Positions 9,140-18,613 of a DNA stretch of 64,000 bases are shown here, piece after piece (the first letter of the stretch is position 1; the number at the start of each line of letters is the position of its first letter). Below the pieces are notes generated by a model. That model was given only the letters and a program-made list of their open reading frames with translations. It was not told the origin of the DNA and searched no databases. The position numbers and the translations under genes were made by a program. Source of the stretch: Collinsella vaginalis. Lineage in GTDB: Bacteria > Actinomycetota > Coriobacteriia > Coriobacteriales > Coriobacteriaceae. The stretch spans positions 83,880 through 147,879 of the forward strand of contig NZ_LT838842.1 in the NCBI RefSeq assembly GCF_900176655.1, read 5' to 3'.

Positions 9140-10489
9140 CTAACGCACCGTGCCGTCAGCGAAAACGAGTTCGCGCTCCGGCCCGGTGAGCTGGGATCTT
9201 GCCTGGTCACGCAGCTCATTCAATCCGGAGAGGAACTGGCGCTGCATGACGAGGGCGTAGTAGCGGCCGCGGCGCGTGAGCGTCAGCTCGCGGTCGTTGT
9301 TCGTTTGGAACGCGCCGTTCGCCTGCATGAAGGCCATCTCCATCGGCAGGCCACGCTCCACGCTCACCCCGAAATCACGCTTGAACCGCTCCTTGTCCAG
9401 GCGCAGGGCGTAGAGGTCCTGCATGAACCGGTAGCGCATGAGATCACGGCGGCTCATCTTCGTCTTGCCCATGAGCGACATCCGGCCTGACTCGATGGCC
9501 TCGTTGTACTCCTTGATCGAGAAGGTGTTCACGTAGATGGTTCCATCGAGGTGCGTGACCGACCCCGAACCGATCGCCGGGTACTCCTCGTAGGAGACAC
9601 CGAACTCATCGACAGACGCCGCGCTCTCACCGCATGCATGGAGGTTCCGCCCCGTACGGTTGAACGTCCAGACCGTACGCCGCTCAAAGGCGGGATCAGA
9701 TCCGCCGGCGAGCTCCTCGTCGAGGATCTTGTAGTACTCGTACTCCCGCTCGTAGTTGGGGTGACCGAGCGTATCCAGCATGTGCCTGGTGGTGGCGTTC
9801 GAGAAATACAGGGGGCTGAAGGTGGTCTGCTGGCATCCGCTCTCCCGAATCCGCTCGATATCGCGGCGAAGAACCTCCTCCGTCTGCGATGGAAAGTTGA
9901 AGATCATGTCCACGTTCAAGATGTCGAAGTGCTCCCGCGCCTCTTGGATGCGCTCGAAGATCTCCTCGCCGCTCCCGTACTTCTCATAGCGGTCCATCTG
10001 CTTGAGCAGGGTGTCATCGAAACTCTGCACGCCGACGGAGAGCCGTTGGATGCGGCCCTCCATCTTCTCCAGGTAGGGTCCCGTCAGATGGTTGGGGTTC
10101 GTCTCAGAGCAGACCTCTTTGATAGAGAAGGTGTCGCGAGCGAGGTCGAGGGTCTCGCAGAGCTCGTCGATCATGATGGTCGGCGTGCCACCGCCGCAGT
10201 AGATGCTCTCGAAGTCGTAACCGAGATCCTTGAGCATGAGCATCTCGCGGCGGAGGTTCTTGAAGTACGGCCGTGCCACCTCCTCGCGGAAGGGGTAGCG
10301 GTTGAAGCTGCAGTAGGGGCAGAGCCGTTGGCAAAACGGGATGTGCATGTAGAGCATGTAGCGCAGGCCGGGCTTCGGGCCCGGAAGCGTGCGCTCGGTC
10401 GCAGGCTCGAGCCTCAGCTCGCGTTTGGCCATCGTCTTGATCACCCGTGTCAGCATGCGCTCGGAAATCACATCTGCTCCATTCAGCAT
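9140..10489 (-). CDS. HemN/HemW-family radical SAM protein (coproporphyrinogen III oxidase-like)
   Basis: This 449-residue protein has the radical SAM cluster motif CxxxCxxC as C53-C57-C60 (HIPFCQRLCPYCSF) and the SAM-binding GGGTP at 99-103. The order HIPFC, YCGGGTP, ETNP and SVGVQSFDD is typical of the coproporphyrinogen dehydrogenase superfamily, which includes HemN, the heme chaperone HemW and the anaerobic heme-degrading ChuW/HutW group. The C-terminal third resembles the HemN C-terminal region only loosely. No heme biosynthesis gene is nearby, so a role in heme handling rather than synthesis is likely, and the exact reaction is not determined. The start is not well fixed because no strong ribosome site precedes 10489. 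An alternative start is the M in MLTRVIK, 11 codons in. Confidence 0.75.
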   Translation of the reverse strand: MLNGADVISERMLTRVIKTMAKRELRLEPATERTLPGPKPGLRYMLYMHIPFCQRLCPYCSFNRYPFREEVARPYFKNLRREMLMLKDLGYDFESIYCGGGTPTIMIDELCETLDLARDTFSIKEVCSETNPNHLTGPYLEKMEGRIQRLSVGVQSFDDTLLKQMDRYEKYGSGEEIFERIQEAREHFDILNVDMIFNFPSQTEEVLRRDIERIRESGCQQTTFSPLYFSNATTRHMLDTLGHPNYEREYEYYKILDEELAGGSDPAFERRTVWTFNRTGRNLHACGESAASVDEFGVSYEEYPAIGSGSVTHLDGTIYVNTFSIKEYNEAIESGRMSLMGKTKMSRRDLMRYRFMQDLYALRLDKERFKRDFGVSVERGLPMEMAFMQANGAFQTNNDRELTLTRRGRYYALVMQRQFLSGLNELRDQARSQLTGPERELVFADGTVR

Positions 10490-10558
10490 CTCATTCGCAA
10501 CGCTTGGTATGGTACCTCTTCCACCACGGCATGCCGCAAGGCTCTCCTCAGCGGGACA

Positions 10559-13500
10559 TCATACGAACGCCTTCAGACCCGATGTGTTGATGATCTCCTC
10601 GTAGAGCCGCTGCGTCTCCTGCTCAGGTTCGCCGGCGCGGTCCTCGCGCAGATAGTACAGGTGGGACGAGTACAGATCAACGACCTCGCGGCGGCGTCCC
10701 GTCTTATCGAGGACCTGCATCGAACGGCGCAGGACGTCTTCGCGTCCCGGGCACTGGCCGAGGGCGGCATCCGCGAGCCACGACGCGACGGCCGTGTCCC
10801 CCTCCCCCATCGCGGCGTCGATACCCTGGATCAAGCAGTCGATGTACTTCGACTCATAGACCCTCCGCATGCGCGTGAAAAACGCGATCTCCCCAAACCC
10901 GGGCGTGTACAGGGGACCGAGGTAGAGCTTCTCCAGCTTCAAGCAAGCATCGATGACCACCTGCGGGGATGTGCCCGCCCGCTGCAGCAGGATGCTCCGC
11001 ACGAGGAGGTCGAACTCGGCGACGTCCGATGCGATGTACTCGGTGTTGAGACCGATGCCGTCACCTTGCGAGAGGATGTACTGCGGACCTCCTTTCGCCT
11101 GGCCGAACGCTGATCGCAGCGCCGAGGTCGCGGTGTAGAGGTTCTGAAGCGCCCGGCGCTGCTCGGTTGAAGGCCACAGCTCGTCTGCCAGGACATGCCT
11201 GCCGACGAAGGCGCCGAGCGCAAGGGTGAGGCGCGCGGCCAGGACGCCGGAGCGCTTCCTCCCCCATAACCGCTCTGTCAGATGGTGGCCGTTCTTGCTC
11301 ACCTGGAATCCGCCGAGCAGCCTGATGCTCACCTGACCGAGGTCTGCCAGGCCCTCAACCACGGTGAGCCGTGCGGGCGATGCCGGGAGCCCTCCCCCTT
11401 CCGCACGCTCATGCGCGAATAGGTACTGGGCCGCTATCGCGCTCGGCAGCAGGCGGCGCATAGGGTCGGCACGCTTACCCATGACGCTCAGGGCGAGGCG
11501 CGCGAGCGGCCTGAAGCCGGCTTCGAGCAGCACCTCCCGATGCACCGAGTACCAGACCGAGAGATCAGAATCGTAATCCGCCGCGGACAGCATCAGCGCG
11601 ATGGACCACGCCTCAGCCGGGTCATCCGTCGTCCTCGAAAGATCCAGGACATCAGCCTCCTCGCGGATCATCACGCGGGAGCTGTTGAGCAAGGTGGCGA
11701 CCTGCTCGAGCAGGCTCGCCCACCCTCTCAGGAAACCCTGGTGCGGCTCAGCGAATTTCAGCACCTGCTGCCCTCTGAACCGCGCGTTCACCAACTGCCC
11801 CAACACGGCGCACTGCCAGCCCTCTGCGATCATGTACAGCAGCTGCGTGCTCACATCGGATTCCCGAACCGCCACGGTGACCATGTCGCTGAACGCGCGC
11901 TCATCGACCACGGGAAGGCCGGCAAGCAAGCGTTTGAGCGAGGCGGCCGCACGAACGCGGGTCGCAAGCGGTATGAGCCTCCGCTCGGTCAGCATGCTGA
12001 CCATGTGCTCAAGACTACGATTCTCGATACGGCCGTCTGGCGGATCCTGGCTGAGAGCACCGATGAGCACGGCGTCGATCTCACGAAGGAGCTGCGGGAC
12101 GTCCACGGAGCCCGTCTGCCCGCCTGAAGACCCTGTCGCCACGATAGGCGCCTCGAGAGACCGGCCGCCTAGCCCCTCCAAGAAGCCACGATAGGTGCGG
12201 ACGTGTTCCAGCAGCTGCTGCTCAACTTTGCCGTGAGCCTGCCGCAGATAGTCCTCGCCAAGCTGCGGCAGGTCGATACGCGCGCAGGACCCCCATACCT
12301 TCCGAAAGGCGAGCGCGATTCCCCAGTCGGCAGCTGGAACCTGTTCCTCGATCTCATGGGCCCGACGGCTGAGCTCCCGGCAGGTCGAACGGGCCATGCG
12401 GTACTCACCCACCAAAAGCGATGAGAGGTGAAGGGCGAGCACCGTGCCGACATCGACGCTCGCCGCGCGCTCAGCGCTGATACCGCCTATCACCATGCGA
12501 ACGAAGTCGGCGCGCCCGGCGCAGGCGAACGCGGCCGGCGAGCCCCCGATGACCTCGAGCGCCTGCTCGAGGTCGAATGCCATCTCCATGAGCGCGATCG
12601 CGCGATCGACCCGTCGCGCTTTAATCTCGATGCGCACCGCCTTGAGCAGCATGTCGGGATGGGATTTCGCCAGATCCCGCCGCAGGGCCCTCAGGGCGGG
12701 GCCGCTCCCCTTGCCCAAACACGAGAAGGTGCGCTCCTCGGAACCAACCAAGAACACCGGGTACTCGCGCTGCAGCCTGCTGAGCACGCCGCCGTGCACC
12801 CGCATGCCGCACCGCTCGAGGTCGGCGAAGGACCCATCGCCGATCAGCAGCAGCAAGGTGATGAGTCTGCTCAGCGCCCCGCGGCTACGGTCCGCCTCCT
12901 CAACGACCGCGCGGTACAGCGTGGCCGTGCGTTCATCTAACGGAGCTTCCCCGCCCTCTCCGCGGGACAGCGCCGCAAGGGCAGGCATCAACAGGGGGAT
13001 CCCGCGAGTGAGCCCGTAGCCATCGATCGCGCCGGATATGGAGAACGCCTTCGCCCATCGAGCATACTCACCCGGCTTCACGAGAAGTGCGGCGCTGCCG
13101 GCCTTATGGGAATCCCCCAAGGCATTCACAAGGGCCCGATTGGCAGGGGTGCACGACACCACAGCGATGACCCCGCCTTCGCGAAGATCGCGAAGCTCCG
13201 CTACGAAGGCCTTGATTTCCGCACCGGAAAGCGGGGGAACTTCATCCACCAGGAGAAACGGCTCACGGGCGCCGGAAAGCTCCTGCCCGAGGGACTTGAG
13301 CTCGCAGATGAGATCAGCCGTCTCCTTGCGGGCCCCGCTGATGAGCCGGACCGTGCCGCGCGTGAGGTCCGCGCGCACCGCATCGGCCACCTGCAACAGC
13401 AACGAGGTCTTCCCAAACCCCTCTGGCGCGCAGATGAATGCGATACCGGCCGCAGCGGACTGGCGAATGACATCTCCCACCAGCTCCTCGCGTGCAACGG

Positions 13501-13621
13501 AAACAGGAGCGCCCTGAAACGGAGGCGGCAGCGCGTTCTCGCTCCCCGCTTCCCGAACAGTTTCCCGACGCTGCGCGCCAGTCCCTTTTGACTGACACCG
13601 CGTGTTCGCACCCTTGCCCAT
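10559..13621 (-). CDS. Large SARP-family transcriptional regulator with N-terminal ATPase domain
   Basis: A 1020-residue protein. Near the N terminus a P-loop (APEGFGKT, 65-72) and Walker B (FLLVDE, near 122-127) define a STAND/AAA-type ATPase like those of MalT and AfsR. A long helical middle follows. The last ~245 residues hold an OmpR-like winged helix (RLLGGFQVSKNG, then GRKRSGVLAARL, ADELWP) and a BTAD region (SDVAEFDLLV to YSSHLYYLREDR), the SARP architecture. The ATG at 13621 follows GGAGGAGG; the upstream in-frame ATG (13666) has none. Such proteins are usually pathway activators switched by nucleotide or ligand binding. No obvious target operon is adjacent. The GTTGCGCAAC palindrome 190 nt upstream also precedes the surface-protein loci, hinting at autoregulation or a common regulator, although characterised SARPs prefer direct repeats. 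Confidence 0.85.
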   Translation of the reverse strand: MGKGANTRCQSKGTGAQRRETVREAGSENALPPPFQGAPVSVAREELVGDVIRQSAAAGIAFICAPEGFGKTSLLLQVADAVRADLTRGTVRLISGARKETADLICELKSLGQELSGAREPFLLVDEVPPLSGAEIKAFVAELRDLREGGVIAVVSCTPANRALVNALGDSHKAGSAALLVKPGEYARWAKAFSISGAIDGYGLTRGIPLLMPALAALSRGEGGEAPLDERTATLYRAVVEEADRSRGALSRLITLLLLIGDGSFADLERCGMRVHGGVLSRLQREYPVFLVGSEERTFSCLGKGSGPALRALRRDLAKSHPDMLLKAVRIEIKARRVDRAIALMEMAFDLEQALEVIGGSPAAFACAGRADFVRMVIGGISAERAASVDVGTVLALHLSSLLVGEYRMARSTCRELSRRAHEIEEQVPAADWGIALAFRKVWGSCARIDLPQLGEDYLRQAHGKVEQQLLEHVRTYRGFLEGLGGRSLEAPIVATGSSGGQTGSVDVPQLLREIDAVLIGALSQDPPDGRIENRSLEHMVSMLTERRLIPLATRVRAAASLKRLLAGLPVVDERAFSDMVTVAVRESDVSTQLLYMIAEGWQCAVLGQLVNARFRGQQVLKFAEPHQGFLRGWASLLEQVATLLNSSRVMIREEADVLDLSRTTDDPAEAWSIALMLSAADYDSDLSVWYSVHREVLLEAGFRPLARLALSVMGKRADPMRRLLPSAIAAQYLFAHERAEGGGLPASPARLTVVEGLADLGQVSIRLLGGFQVSKNGHHLTERLWGRKRSGVLAARLTLALGAFVGRHVLADELWPSTEQRRALQNLYTATSALRSAFGQAKGGPQYILSQGDGIGLNTEYIASDVAEFDLLVRSILLQRAGTSPQVVIDACLKLEKLYLGPLYTPGFGEIAFFTRMRRVYESKYIDCLIQGIDAAMGEGDTAVASWLADAALGQCPGREDVLRRSMQVLDKTGRRREVVDLYSSHLYYLREDRAGEPEQETQRLYEEIINTSGLKAFV

Positions 13622-14061
13622 CGAGACCTCCTCCGTGTGACGTGTACAGAACGCTACGGCACGCACACGAGATCTGAGGGAAGAAGTTCTCTCCTGAAGG
13701 TGGCTTTGTCAGGTCTGAGCCAGATCAATCGCAATCTAAGCGCAAAGGGCAAGATTGGCTTTTCATCACACGGCTGATTCCCCTTTTCGGTCTTCGTGTA
13801 TGCGCACTGTTGCGCAACACCACTCTACCTGATGCTTTGCCAACCCCTCCTGAGGGAACCGGTGGCAGGACGGTTTTGAGCGATGAATGGGAGCATCTGT
13901 GTTGCTAATTATATACGTACTACAAAATAGAAGAAAATGAACGACTATCTGTTAGATATAGCCCAGTTTCTCGGAATCCTGTTGACAACAGATAGCCATA
14001 TGTGCTGTCCGGAGCAAGCCGATGGCATGCGCACCGGCACCGCTCGATCTGCACCGCCAAG
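13622..14061. other. Intergenic region upstream of the SARP gene
   Basis: No gene is supported. It holds the 5' region of the SARP regulator (GGAGGAGG site and palindrome copy 2) and an AT-rich stretch at about 13900-13960 of unknown role, then the terminator of tRNA-Pro. Confidence 0.5.
13809..13818. promoter_or_regulatory. GTTGCGCAAC palindrome, copy 2 (SARP regulator)
   Basis: Perfect palindrome, extended by one base on each side (TGTTGCGCAACA), about 190 nt upstream of the regulator start. A similar half-site TGCGCA lies ten bases away at 13801-13806. Confidence 0.5.
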
Positions 14062-14095
14062 AAAAAACGGTCCGGCAGCTGCTCTGCCAGACCGT
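14062..14095 (-). terminator. Terminator of tRNA-Pro
   Basis: On the minus strand a strong GC stem (CGGTCTGGCAG...CTGCCGGACCG) is followed by TTTTTTC, a few bases after the tRNA 3' end. Confidence 0.8.
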
Positions 14096-14108
14096 ATACA
14101 AACAATGG

Positions 14109-14182
14109 TCGGGTTGACTGGATTTGAACCAGCGACCCCCGCGTCCCGAACGCGGTGCTCTACCAAACTGAGCCACAACCCG
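14109..14182 (-). tRNA. tRNA-Pro (anticodon CGG)
   Basis: The minus strand folds as a complete 74-nt cloverleaf. The acceptor stem is CGGGTTG/CAACCCG, the anticodon stem CCGCG/CGCGG has loop TTCGGGA giving anticodon CGG, and the T-arm contains GGTTCAAATCC. The CCA end is encoded (14106-14108). A terminator follows directly. Confidence 0.93.
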
Positions 14183-14219
14183 AAAGCCCGAATATAGTAG
14201 CAGAAGACGCCTGGCGATG

Positions 14220-15119
14220 CTAGCCGACGGCAATATACGGACCGGATTTCTCCATCTTCGCCGCTTGGCCCCACCAGCCCATCTCATCGAGGGCCGCGAT
14301 CGCGATGCGCTCGGCGTCCATCTGCGTCTCGCAGACGGCGAAGCTCATCGAACCGGAACCGCAGACATCCGCGACGCGGACCCCCGGCTGCTCGCGCAGC
14401 CAGGTGAGGACCTCACCCACCTCGGGTGAAACGCGCACCGCGGCCGGTCCCAGGTTGTTCGCGACATGCTCGAAAATAGCCGTCTCATCGTGCTCGCGCA
14501 TGGCGGTGAGCAGCGGCTCCAGAGGCGATGGTTCCGCAGGGTCCTCATCGAAGGCGCGGTATGCCGCGACGGCGGTGACGCCGCTGCCGTCGGCGCTCGG
14601 CTTCACAAGCGCCACCGGCGTGCCTGTGAGCGGGCGGAAGAGCTCCCGTAGGGTGTCTCCCCGCCCGTCTAGATACGCCGGGGGGCCATAGAGGAAGAAC
14701 GGCACGTCAGCGCCGATGGCGCGGGCAACCTCCTCGATGCGAGGATCGGCGGGGTCGATATCCCAAAGCTGGCAGATGCCGAGGATCACGGCGGCCGCAT
14801 CGGTGGATGGTCCGCCGAGGCCCGCACGGATGGGAATGTGCTTGTCGATGAGGATCGTGAACGAGGCCTCGCGCTCGAAGGCCTCCCCCATCGCCCGCGC
14901 CGCACGATACGCCGTGTTGGACTCCATGGGGAAATCCGCCGGCGGAACCGTATGCACAGCAAGCTCATGGGAAGGGGAGATCGCCACGGTATCCGCAAGG
15001 TCGATCGCCGTCATGACGGTATCGACCCGGTGGTAACCGTCCTCCTCGCACCCCGGATGCACGCCGAGGTACAGGTTGATCTTCGCGGGCGCGGTGATCA
15101 GGAGGAATTTTCGGGGCAT
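14220..15119 (-). CDS. ispE: 4-diphosphocytidyl-2-C-methyl-D-erythritol kinase
   Basis: GHMP-family kinase of the MEP (non-mevalonate) isoprenoid pathway; it phosphorylates the 2-hydroxyl of CDP-ME with ATP. The 299-residue protein opens with APAKINLYL, the family's N-terminal signature. The ATP-binding glycine-rich loop is PIRAGLGGPSTDAAA (about 96-110), where most homologues have GLGGGSSDAA, and the C-terminal GSGSMSF block is present. The ATG at 15119 lies 4 nt after the veg stop, so the two genes form one transcript. Longer in-frame starts upstream would run into veg and are rejected. Confidence 0.95.
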   Translation of the reverse strand: MPRKFLLITAPAKINLYLGVHPGCEEDGYHRVDTVMTAIDLADTVAISPSHELAVHTVPPADFPMESNTAYRAARAMGEAFEREASFTILIDKHIPIRAGLGGPSTDAAAVILGICQLWDIDPADPRIEEVARAIGADVPFFLYGPPAYLDGRGDTLRELFRPLTGTPVALVKPSADGSGVTAVAAYRAFDEDPAEPSPLEPLLTAMREHDETAIFEHVANNLGPAAVRVSPEVGEVLTWLREQPGVRVADVCGSGSMSFAVCETQMDAERIAIAALDEMGWWGQAAKMEKSGPYIAVG

Positions 15120-15123
15120 CGGC

Positions 15124-15420
15124 TTAGTGCTCCTCGAGCTGGTTGCCCAGCGGGGTGAACAGGTGCTCGCCGCTCTCGGGATCAAACAGCTCAACCGTAC
15201 CCGTGAGAATATCCACGTACTGGTAGGACTGGCGAGATTTGCGACCACGGCGCTCGTCGACCTCGACGATGAACACCGCAGGGTGCACGTTCTTGATGAC
15301 GCCCATGCGCTCGATCACACGGGTGCGCCCCATGTTGGCCTTCACGCGCACGCGATCGCCGACCATCTCAGCCAAGCGCTCGTGGATGTCTTCAACGTGG
15401 TTTACTTCCTGCTCCTCCAT
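15124..15420 (-). CDS. veg: Veg-family protein (DUF1021)
   Basis: A 98-residue protein with the core MVGDRVRVKANMGR, then VIKNVHPAVFIVEVDE and QSYQYVDILTGTVEL, characteristic of the small Veg family. In Bacillus subtilis Veg promotes biofilm formation; its molecular activity is poorly defined. The ATG at 15420 follows GGAGG at normal spacing and is preferred over a TTG two codons upstream. It overlaps nothing and is followed after 4 nt by ispE, a gene order also seen in Firmicutes. A TATAGT-like -10 lies about 30 nt upstream. Confidence 0.88.
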   Translation of the reverse strand: MEEQEVNHVEDIHERLAEMVGDRVRVKANMGRTRVIERMGVIKNVHPAVFIVEVDERRGRKSRQSYQYVDILTGTVELFDPESGEHLFTPLGNQLEEH

Positions 15421-15529
15421 AGACAAGCCTCCATACAGGCAGAATACGCCTTACTATAGTTTTGGTAGCTAATCAGTATAACAGGGCTGTATATGGATGT
15501 GGTCAACTGCACGTCAAGATCATAGGGGC

Positions 15530-15613
15530 CGGTTGCCGCTGAATGCACGGGGGTTCATGTCTACGGCCTCCTGCATCATCTGCTCGTCGACGGTTGCCGC
15601 TGAATGCGCGGGG
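15530..15613. repeat. Two 22-bp direct repeats, 61 bp apart
   Basis: CGGTTGCCGCTGAATGC followed by A/G and CGGGG occurs at 15530 and again at 15591, between veg and dtd. The pair is non-coding. The spacing is close to the 62-bp period of the array at 41.2 kb, but the sequence is different. Confidence 0.6.
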
Positions 15614-15650
15614 CGCCTCTCAGAGACAGGACCGCGCGCGTACCTGCCGC

Positions 15651-16097
15651 TCAAAGCTCGGCGGTATCGAGCAAGACCGTGAACGGGCCATCGTTCACAA
15701 GGCTCACCTGCATATTCGCTCCGAAACGCCCTGTCTCAACCGTCCCCAGGTCCGCCCGCACCAGTGAGACGAAGTGCTCGTACAAACGCTCGGCCTCAGC
15801 AGGCGGAGCGGCTGCGGTGAAGGAGGGGCGGCGACCACGCCGGCAGTCCGCATACAGCGTGAACTGCGACACCACGAGGACCTCCCCCGCCGCCTCCGCC
15901 AGGGAGCGGTTGGTCTTCCCCTCATCATCCTCGTTGATGCGCAGGTCTCGGAGCTTTGACCAGAGCTTGTCCGCTGCGGCCTCGGTGTCCCCGGCGCCCA
16001 CGCCGAGCAGAACCAGGTAGCCGCGGCCGATGGAGCCGACCGTCTCTCCTGCGATCTCAACAGATGCGCTTCTCACACGCTGGACGTGGGCCCTCAT
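15651..16097 (-). CDS. dtd: D-aminoacyl-tRNA deacylase
   Basis: Removes D-amino acids (and glycine from tRNA-Ala) mischarged onto tRNAs. At 148 residues it matches the family. It carries the active-site block SQFTLYAD (77-84) and a C-terminal NDGPFT in place of the usual NxGPVT, which keeps the Gly-Pro element that reads D-chirality. Its ATG overlaps the TGA of rdgB (TCAT at 16094-16097), so translation is probably coupled. It is the last gene of a five-gene minus-strand operon of quality-control and cell-wall functions. Confidence 0.93.
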   Translation of the reverse strand: MRAHVQRVRSASVEIAGETVGSIGRGYLVLLGVGAGDTEAAADKLWSKLRDLRINEDDEGKTNRSLAEAAGEVLVVSQFTLYADCRRGRRPSFTAAAPPAEAERLYEHFVSLVRADLGTVETGRFGANMQVSLVNDGPFTVLLDTAEL

Positions 16098-16747
16098 GCC
16101 GTCGGTCCCACCGCGCCACCTGGCGCGAGCCTGGCCGCAAGGTCTGTGAGCGCGTGGAAACGATGGCTGATGGCGTTCTTCTCCGCAGGCTCCAGCTCGG
16201 CCATCGTCCGTCCCGGTGTCTCATCCGGCAGGAACAGGGGATCATAGCCGAAACCGTTCTCGCCCTGCGGCACATAGCCGATCCTTCCCTCGCATGAGCC
16301 CGTTCCCGTGAGCACCATGCCATCGGAGCTGATGAGGGCGATCACGCTCATGAAGCGCGCGGTCCGCTCGGAATCAGCGACATCCGCCAGGTTCCACAGG
16401 AGCTTCTCGTTGTTCGCGGCGTCATCGCCGTGGACGCCGGCATAGCGCGCCGAGTACACACCGGGCGCTCCGTCAAGGGCGTCCACCACAAGACCGGAGT
16501 CGTCGGCGATAGCCGTGAGGCCCGTCTCGGCAACAGCCGACTCAGCCTTGATCAGCGCGTTCTCGAGGAAGGTCTCCCCCGTCTCCTCCGGATCGGGAAA
16601 GTCCCCGAGCTGCCCTAAGGCGACGAAGCGCACATCCGGGAGGACCTGCGCGAGGATGGATTCGATCTCAACAAGCTTATGGGCGTTGCCGGTGGCGACC
16701 ACGACCGTGCGGGCCGGGTCGAGGGTGCTCATGTCAACAGCCTCCAC
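16094..16747 (-). CDS. rdgB: XTP/dITP diphosphatase (RdgB/HAM1 family)
   Basis: Hydrolyses non-canonical purine nucleotides (XTP, dITP) to keep them out of DNA and RNA. The ~217-residue protein has VVATGNAHKLVEI at the N terminus, ADDSGLVVDALDGAPGVYSA in the centre and GFGYDPLF plus ISHRF towards the end, all family signatures. Two starts are possible: GTG at 16747 with AAGGAG upstream, or ATG at 16732 with GGAGG upstream. It lies 66 nt after rph and overlaps dtd by 4 nt. The pairing with rph and murI is a common bacterial gene order. Confidence 0.95.
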   Translation of the reverse strand: MEAVDMSTLDPARTVVVATGNAHKLVEIESILAQVLPDVRFVALGQLGDFPDPEETGETFLENALIKAESAVAETGLTAIADDSGLVVDALDGAPGVYSARYAGVHGDDAANNEKLLWNLADVADSERTARFMSVIALISSDGMVLTGTGSCEGRIGYVPQGENGFGYDPLFLPDETPGRTMAELEPAEKNAISHRFHALTDLAARLAPGGAVGPTA

Positions 16748-16813
16748 AGCTGACTCCTTCTTAGGTGGCCCATTGCGCGGGCGGTCGGGTGCGATCGGCG
16801 CATCCTGATACTG

Positions 16814-17548
16814 TTACTCCTGGAAAGCGGTGACCTCGTTCTGCAGGGCGATGAGCTTCCTGATCCCCGCATCGCCGAGGTCGAGCAGGGTGCCCAGACG
16901 GGCGCGGTCGAAGGTGATGCGCTCGCCGGTGCCTTGGAGCTCAACCATCTCGCCGGTATCGGTCGCGACGACGTTCATATCCACCTCAGCGCGCGAGTCC
17001 TCGGCGTAGTCGAGGTCGAGCAGGCACGCGCCGTCGACCACACCCACGGAGACGGCGGCGACCTGGCCGATGAGCGGGAGGCGCGCGATCTTGCCCGCCT
17101 CGACCCAGGCCATGAGGGCGTCGTGGAGGGCCACCCAGGCACCGGTCACACTCGCCGTGCGCGTGCCGCCATCGGCCTGGAGCACATCGCAGTCGACTGT
17201 GACCGTGTGCTCGCCGAGGGCCTTGAGGTTCACCACCGCGCGCAGGCTTCGCCCGATCAACCGCTCGATCTCCATGGACCGTCCCTTGCGCGATCCCGTC
17301 TCACGGCGGGTGCGGCGGTTCGTCGATGCGGGCAGCATGGCGTACTCGGCCGTGACCCATCCGGCATGGCTCGCACGGCGCCAAGCCGGCAAGCCCTCCT
17401 CAACTGTGGCGGCGCAGAGCACGCGCGTGTCGCCGAACTCCACGAGGCACGAACCGAGCGCGTGCTTCATGACGTCGCGGGTGAGCGTGACCTTCCTCAT
17501 CTCGTCAACCGCGCGACCGTCCGCGCGGGGCACCTCGATCCTCTCCAT
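16814..17548 (-). CDS. rph: Ribonuclease PH
   Basis: Phosphorolytic 3'-5' exoribonuclease that trims tRNA 3' ends; it acts as a hexamer. The 244-residue protein is of standard length, with R-rich [12 protein letters not shown] and [16 protein letters not shown] (phosphate and RNA binding) and [14 protein letters not shown] plus [15 protein letters not shown], typical of the family. The order murI-rph-rdgB-dtd on one strand with short gaps indicates co-transcription. Confidence 0.96.
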   Translation of the reverse strand: MERIEVPRADGRAVDEMRKVTLTRDVMKHALGSCLVEFGDTRVLCAATVEEGLPAWRRASHAGWVTAEYAMLPASTNRRTRRETGSRKGRSMEIERLIGRSLRAVVNLKALGEHTVTVDCDVLQADGGTRTASVTGAWVALHDALMAWVEAGKIARLPLIGQVAAVSVGVVDGACLLDLDYAEDSRAEVDMNVVATDTGEMVELQGTGERITFDRARLGTLLDLGDAGIRKLIALQNEVTAFQE

Positions 17549-17655
17549 GCATCTTCCTTCCTATGTGCGGCCGGAACGCCGGCCGGCTGATGATCTCGTT
17601 GCACTCGGGCCTTCTGGCGCAAGCCCGCCGGCACTGTGCCGCTCTGGCCGCGAAC

Positions 17656-18543
17656 TCACCGGAGCTCCTCAAGCTCGGTGATACCCACCTGCTCGACACT
17701 CTTCAACGGCTTGCCGAAGATGAAGCTCCCCGCTGCGGCGAAAGCGGCGATGTTGTCTGCCGTGGTGGCGAACCGGTGCTCCGGCGCGGCGTCCGCCGGC
17801 GCGAGCTGATCACGGCGGGCGAGGATATCCTCGAGCTCGACGGTGGTCTCCTCCGCCGAGCTCACCACGCGCACCCCCGGGCCAAGGGCCCGACCGATGG
17901 GACCGGCGAGCAGCGGGAAATGCGTGCAGCCAAGCACGACGGTGTCCACCCCCGCCTCGCGAAGCGGAGCGACGGTGCGTGCCACCTCATCGTGCACGGA
18001 GGGGACATCGAAAATGTCGCGGCCCTCGAGCCACCGCTCCTGCACATGGGCGCCGGTCGCGAGCTCGCGCTCGACGATGTCGACGAAACTCGAGGCGGCG
18101 CAGCTCGAGACCGTGACGCCTGCATCGCGCTCCTGAATAGCGCAGGCGTATGCCCCGCTCGCAACCGTGAGCTCGGTCGCGAGGACTCCCACGCGGCGCG
18201 TCCGCGTGCTGTTGATGGCCGCCCGCGCGCCCGGCGCGATGACGCCGATGACCGGTACGGGCAGCAGGCGCTGGAGCGTGCTCAAGGCCGCGGCTGTGGC
18301 CGTGTTGCAGGCGATGACGATGATCTTCACGTCGCGGGTCTCGAGCCACCGAGCAGCCTCGAGGGCGAAGGTGCGAACCTCGTCCGCAGAGCGGATGCCG
18401 TATGGGCAACGCGCGGTGTCACCGAAGTAGCGGATGGACTCCCGTGGCAGGCCCGTCGCGATGGACCGTGCCACCGTGAGGCCGCCGAGGCCCGAATCGA
18501 AGACGCCGATGGGCCGGGAATCACCGGCTGCGGCTGTGTTCAT
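17656..18543 (-). CDS. murI: Glutamate racemase
   Basis: Interconverts L- and D-glutamate to supply D-Glu for peptidoglycan. The 295-residue protein has DSGLGG (16-21), the first catalytic cysteine in ACNTATA (C79) and the second in LGCTHFPLL (C206). The ATG at 18543 follows AAAGGAG; the 18 codons upstream of it in frame are not needed. It lies 70 nt after the HAD phosphatase gene and 107 nt before rph. Confidence 0.95.
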   Translation of the reverse strand: MNTAAAGDSRPIGVFDSGLGGLTVARSIATGLPRESIRYFGDTARCPYGIRSADEVRTFALEAARWLETRDVKIIVIACNTATAAALSTLQRLLPVPVIGVIAPGARAAINSTRTRRVGVLATELTVASGAYACAIQERDAGVTVSSCAASSFVDIVERELATGAHVQERWLEGRDIFDVPSVHDEVARTVAPLREAGVDTVVLGCTHFPLLAGPIGRALGPGVRVVSSAEETTVELEDILARRDQLAPADAAPEHRFATTADNIAAFAAAGSFIFGKPLKSVEQVGITELEELR

Positions 18544-18613
18544 GCTCGCTCCTTTCCAGACAGGGGGCGGAGGCGCGATACGGCCACGTAACCGCATATC
18601 GCCCCGGCCGGCC

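Noticed and set aside
9551-11113. 520-codon plus-strand frame
   Set aside because: Antisense shadow spanning the radical SAM and SARP genes, with no ribosome site or domain.
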